Shown here in pieces: positions 5,702-6,301 of a stretch of 6,301 nt of DNA. The position numbers and the translations under genes were made by a program. Positions within the stretch are counted from its first letter, which is position 1, and each line of letters opens with the position of its first letter. Origin of the DNA: Methanomicrobiales archaeon (lineage in GTDB: Archaea; Halobacteriota; Methanomicrobia; Methanomicrobiales; JACTUA01); assembly GCA_028678815.1 (NCBI GenBank), contig JAJRCS010000027.1:1-6301 (forward strand), written 5' to 3'. Under the pieces are notes generated by a model. It saw only the letters and a program-made list of their open reading frames with translations. It ran no database searches and had not been told where the DNA came from.

Positions 5702-6301
5702 TCACCGGCCGAAGAGGAAATGGAGTTGAGACTGCAGGTACCCAAGCAGCTCTTCCGTTGTGGTCACGACATCTCCCAGTGCATCAATCAGGGTCTGGAT
5801 GACCGTTATCGGGATGGATTGCGACGCCTCCGGGCTGGATTCCTGGCTCTCCTGGCCGGTTGTGCTTCCTGTCCCTTCAGATTCCTGTCCCCCTCCGGAT
5901 CCGGAGGAGCTGGATCCCGTACTGCTGGATCCCGTGCTGCTGCCCGTTCCGGAACTCGTGCCGGAAGGAACAGCTATCGTCGTTCTGTCCCCCGGGAGTT
6001 CTTCGGCTTCTTCCTCAGCGGCGGTCTCGGTCTCTTTGCTGACCGTCGTGGTACCGGCTTCTTCTCCGCCGATCTTGATGTAGTACCGCGGGGTCTCGGT
6101 CGGGGCCGGCCCGGATGGGATGGCATAGATGTAGTTTGCCCTGGAGATCCAGGAACAGCCGGCATCGTTACATACCGAGAGGTTCACGGTGTACACCCCG
6201 GGTGAAGTATAGACGTGCATTGGGCTCTGCATCGACGAGGTTTCCCCGTCCCCGAAGTCCCATGACCAGCCTGAGACCGTCCCCGTGGAGGTATCGAGGA
6301 A
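5702..6301 (-). CDS. PKD-domain surface protein, C-terminal part
   Basis: The last 199 residues of a larger protein are present; its N-terminus lies beyond base 6301. The frame is open to the window edge, so the first in-frame ATG (6232) is internal. Residues 1-61 are a PKD beta-sandwich ending, with the diagnostic WDFGDG at 14-19 and VYTSPGVYTVNLSVCNDAGCS in the 30-50 region; C44 and C49 may form a disulfide. An acidic patch (about 92-103) and a Ser/Gly/Thr linker with SSTGS-like repeats (about 113-138) follow, then a Glu/Ser stretch. The last 38 residues (IPITVIQTLIDALGDVV, ELLGYLQSQLHFLFGR) look like one or two amphipathic helices rather than a membrane span or a PGF-type sorting signal. 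PKD domains are common in exported archaeal proteins, where they aid adhesion or spacing, so an extracellular location is inferred. No enzymatic domain is visible in this part. Confidence 0.88.
   Translation of the reverse strand, partial: FLDTSTGTVSGWSWDFGDGETSSMQSPMHVYTSPGVYTVNLSVCNDAGCSWISRANYIYAIPSGPAPTETPRYYIKIGGEEAGTTTVSKETETAAEEEAEELPGDRTTIAVPSGTSSGTGSSTGSSSTGSSSSGSGGGQESEGTGSTTGQESQESSPEASQSIPITVIQTLIDALGDVVTTTEELLGYLQSQLHFLFGR
5892..5939. repeat. 16-bp palindrome and 15-bp tandem repeat in the Ser/Gly linker
   Basis: CCTCCGGATCCGGAGG at 5892-5907 is a perfect 16-bp palindrome. It is followed by a 15-base unit, CTGGATCCCGTACTG, repeated with one change at 5910-5924 and 5925-5939. Both lie in coding sequence for the low-complexity Ser/Gly/Thr linker of the PKD protein. 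The tandem unit encodes the SSTGS-type repeats, so linker growth by slippage explains it; the palindrome is probably incidental. Confidence 0.7.

Noticed and set aside
4807..5802. A 331-codon + strand open frame opposite the CorA-like gene
   Set aside because: Antisense shadow full of His/Glu/Leu/Pro; it crosses from the CorA-like gene into the PKD gene without any start signal.
1..6301. Mobile element, CRISPR array, tRNA or riboswitch
   Set aside because: Scanning by eye found no transposase or integrase protein, no regularly spaced repeat array, no tRNA-like cloverleaf and no long untranslated leader. All gaps are under 100 bp and the gene content is housekeeping-like.

Overview
The window reads as chromosomal DNA of a high-GC methanogenic archaeon, most likely a member of the Methanomicrobiales or a close relative. 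The evidence is a thermosome (archaeal group II chaperonin) tail, a four-subunit 2-oxoacid:ferredoxin oxidoreductase, a PKD-domain surface protein, archaeal TATA boxes placed for leaderless transcripts, and archaeal-type winged-helix and CorA-like proteins. The assignment rests on protein character only; no rRNA or other marker is present.

Layout. Positions 1-134 (+) hold the C-terminal tail of a thermosome subunit. A T-rich stretch and a TATA box follow. At 231-596 (+) is a small cysteine-rich protein that turns out to be an exact-spacing tandem duplication of a zinc-ribbon unit. It converges with a leftward block that fills the rest of the window. In transcription order (high to low coordinate) that block is: the C-terminal part of a PKD-domain secreted protein (6301-5702), a CorA-like divalent-cation channel without the GMN signature (about 5673-4516), an oxidoreductase operon in the order beta-alpha-gamma-delta (4448-1681), a winged-helix regulator (1637-1356) and a six-segment DUF6498-like membrane protein (1301-609).

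How the genes work together. The four oxidoreductase genes overlap by 4, 8 and 4 bases and are clearly one translationally coupled operon. They encode a complete CoA-acylating, TPP- and ferredoxin-dependent enzyme, most likely pyruvate:ferredoxin oxidoreductase, which in autotrophic methanogens mainly makes pyruvate from acetyl-CoA and CO2. The regulator has its own promoter in a 43-bp, about 21% GC gap. Two perfect TATCCAAT repeats exactly 21 bp apart flank the TATA box, a strong candidate for an autoregulatory operator. The membrane protein 54 bp downstream is probably co-transcribed with the regulator and may be its main target.

There is no intergenic stretch over 100 bases. I see no tRNA, rRNA, CRISPR array, insertion sequence or phage gene. 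The most notable items are the duplicated zinc ribbon, the regulator's putative operator, the unusual por gene order, the 14-bp tandem repeat ahead of the por operon, and the missing GMN motif in the CorA-like protein. None amounts to a demonstrated new system.
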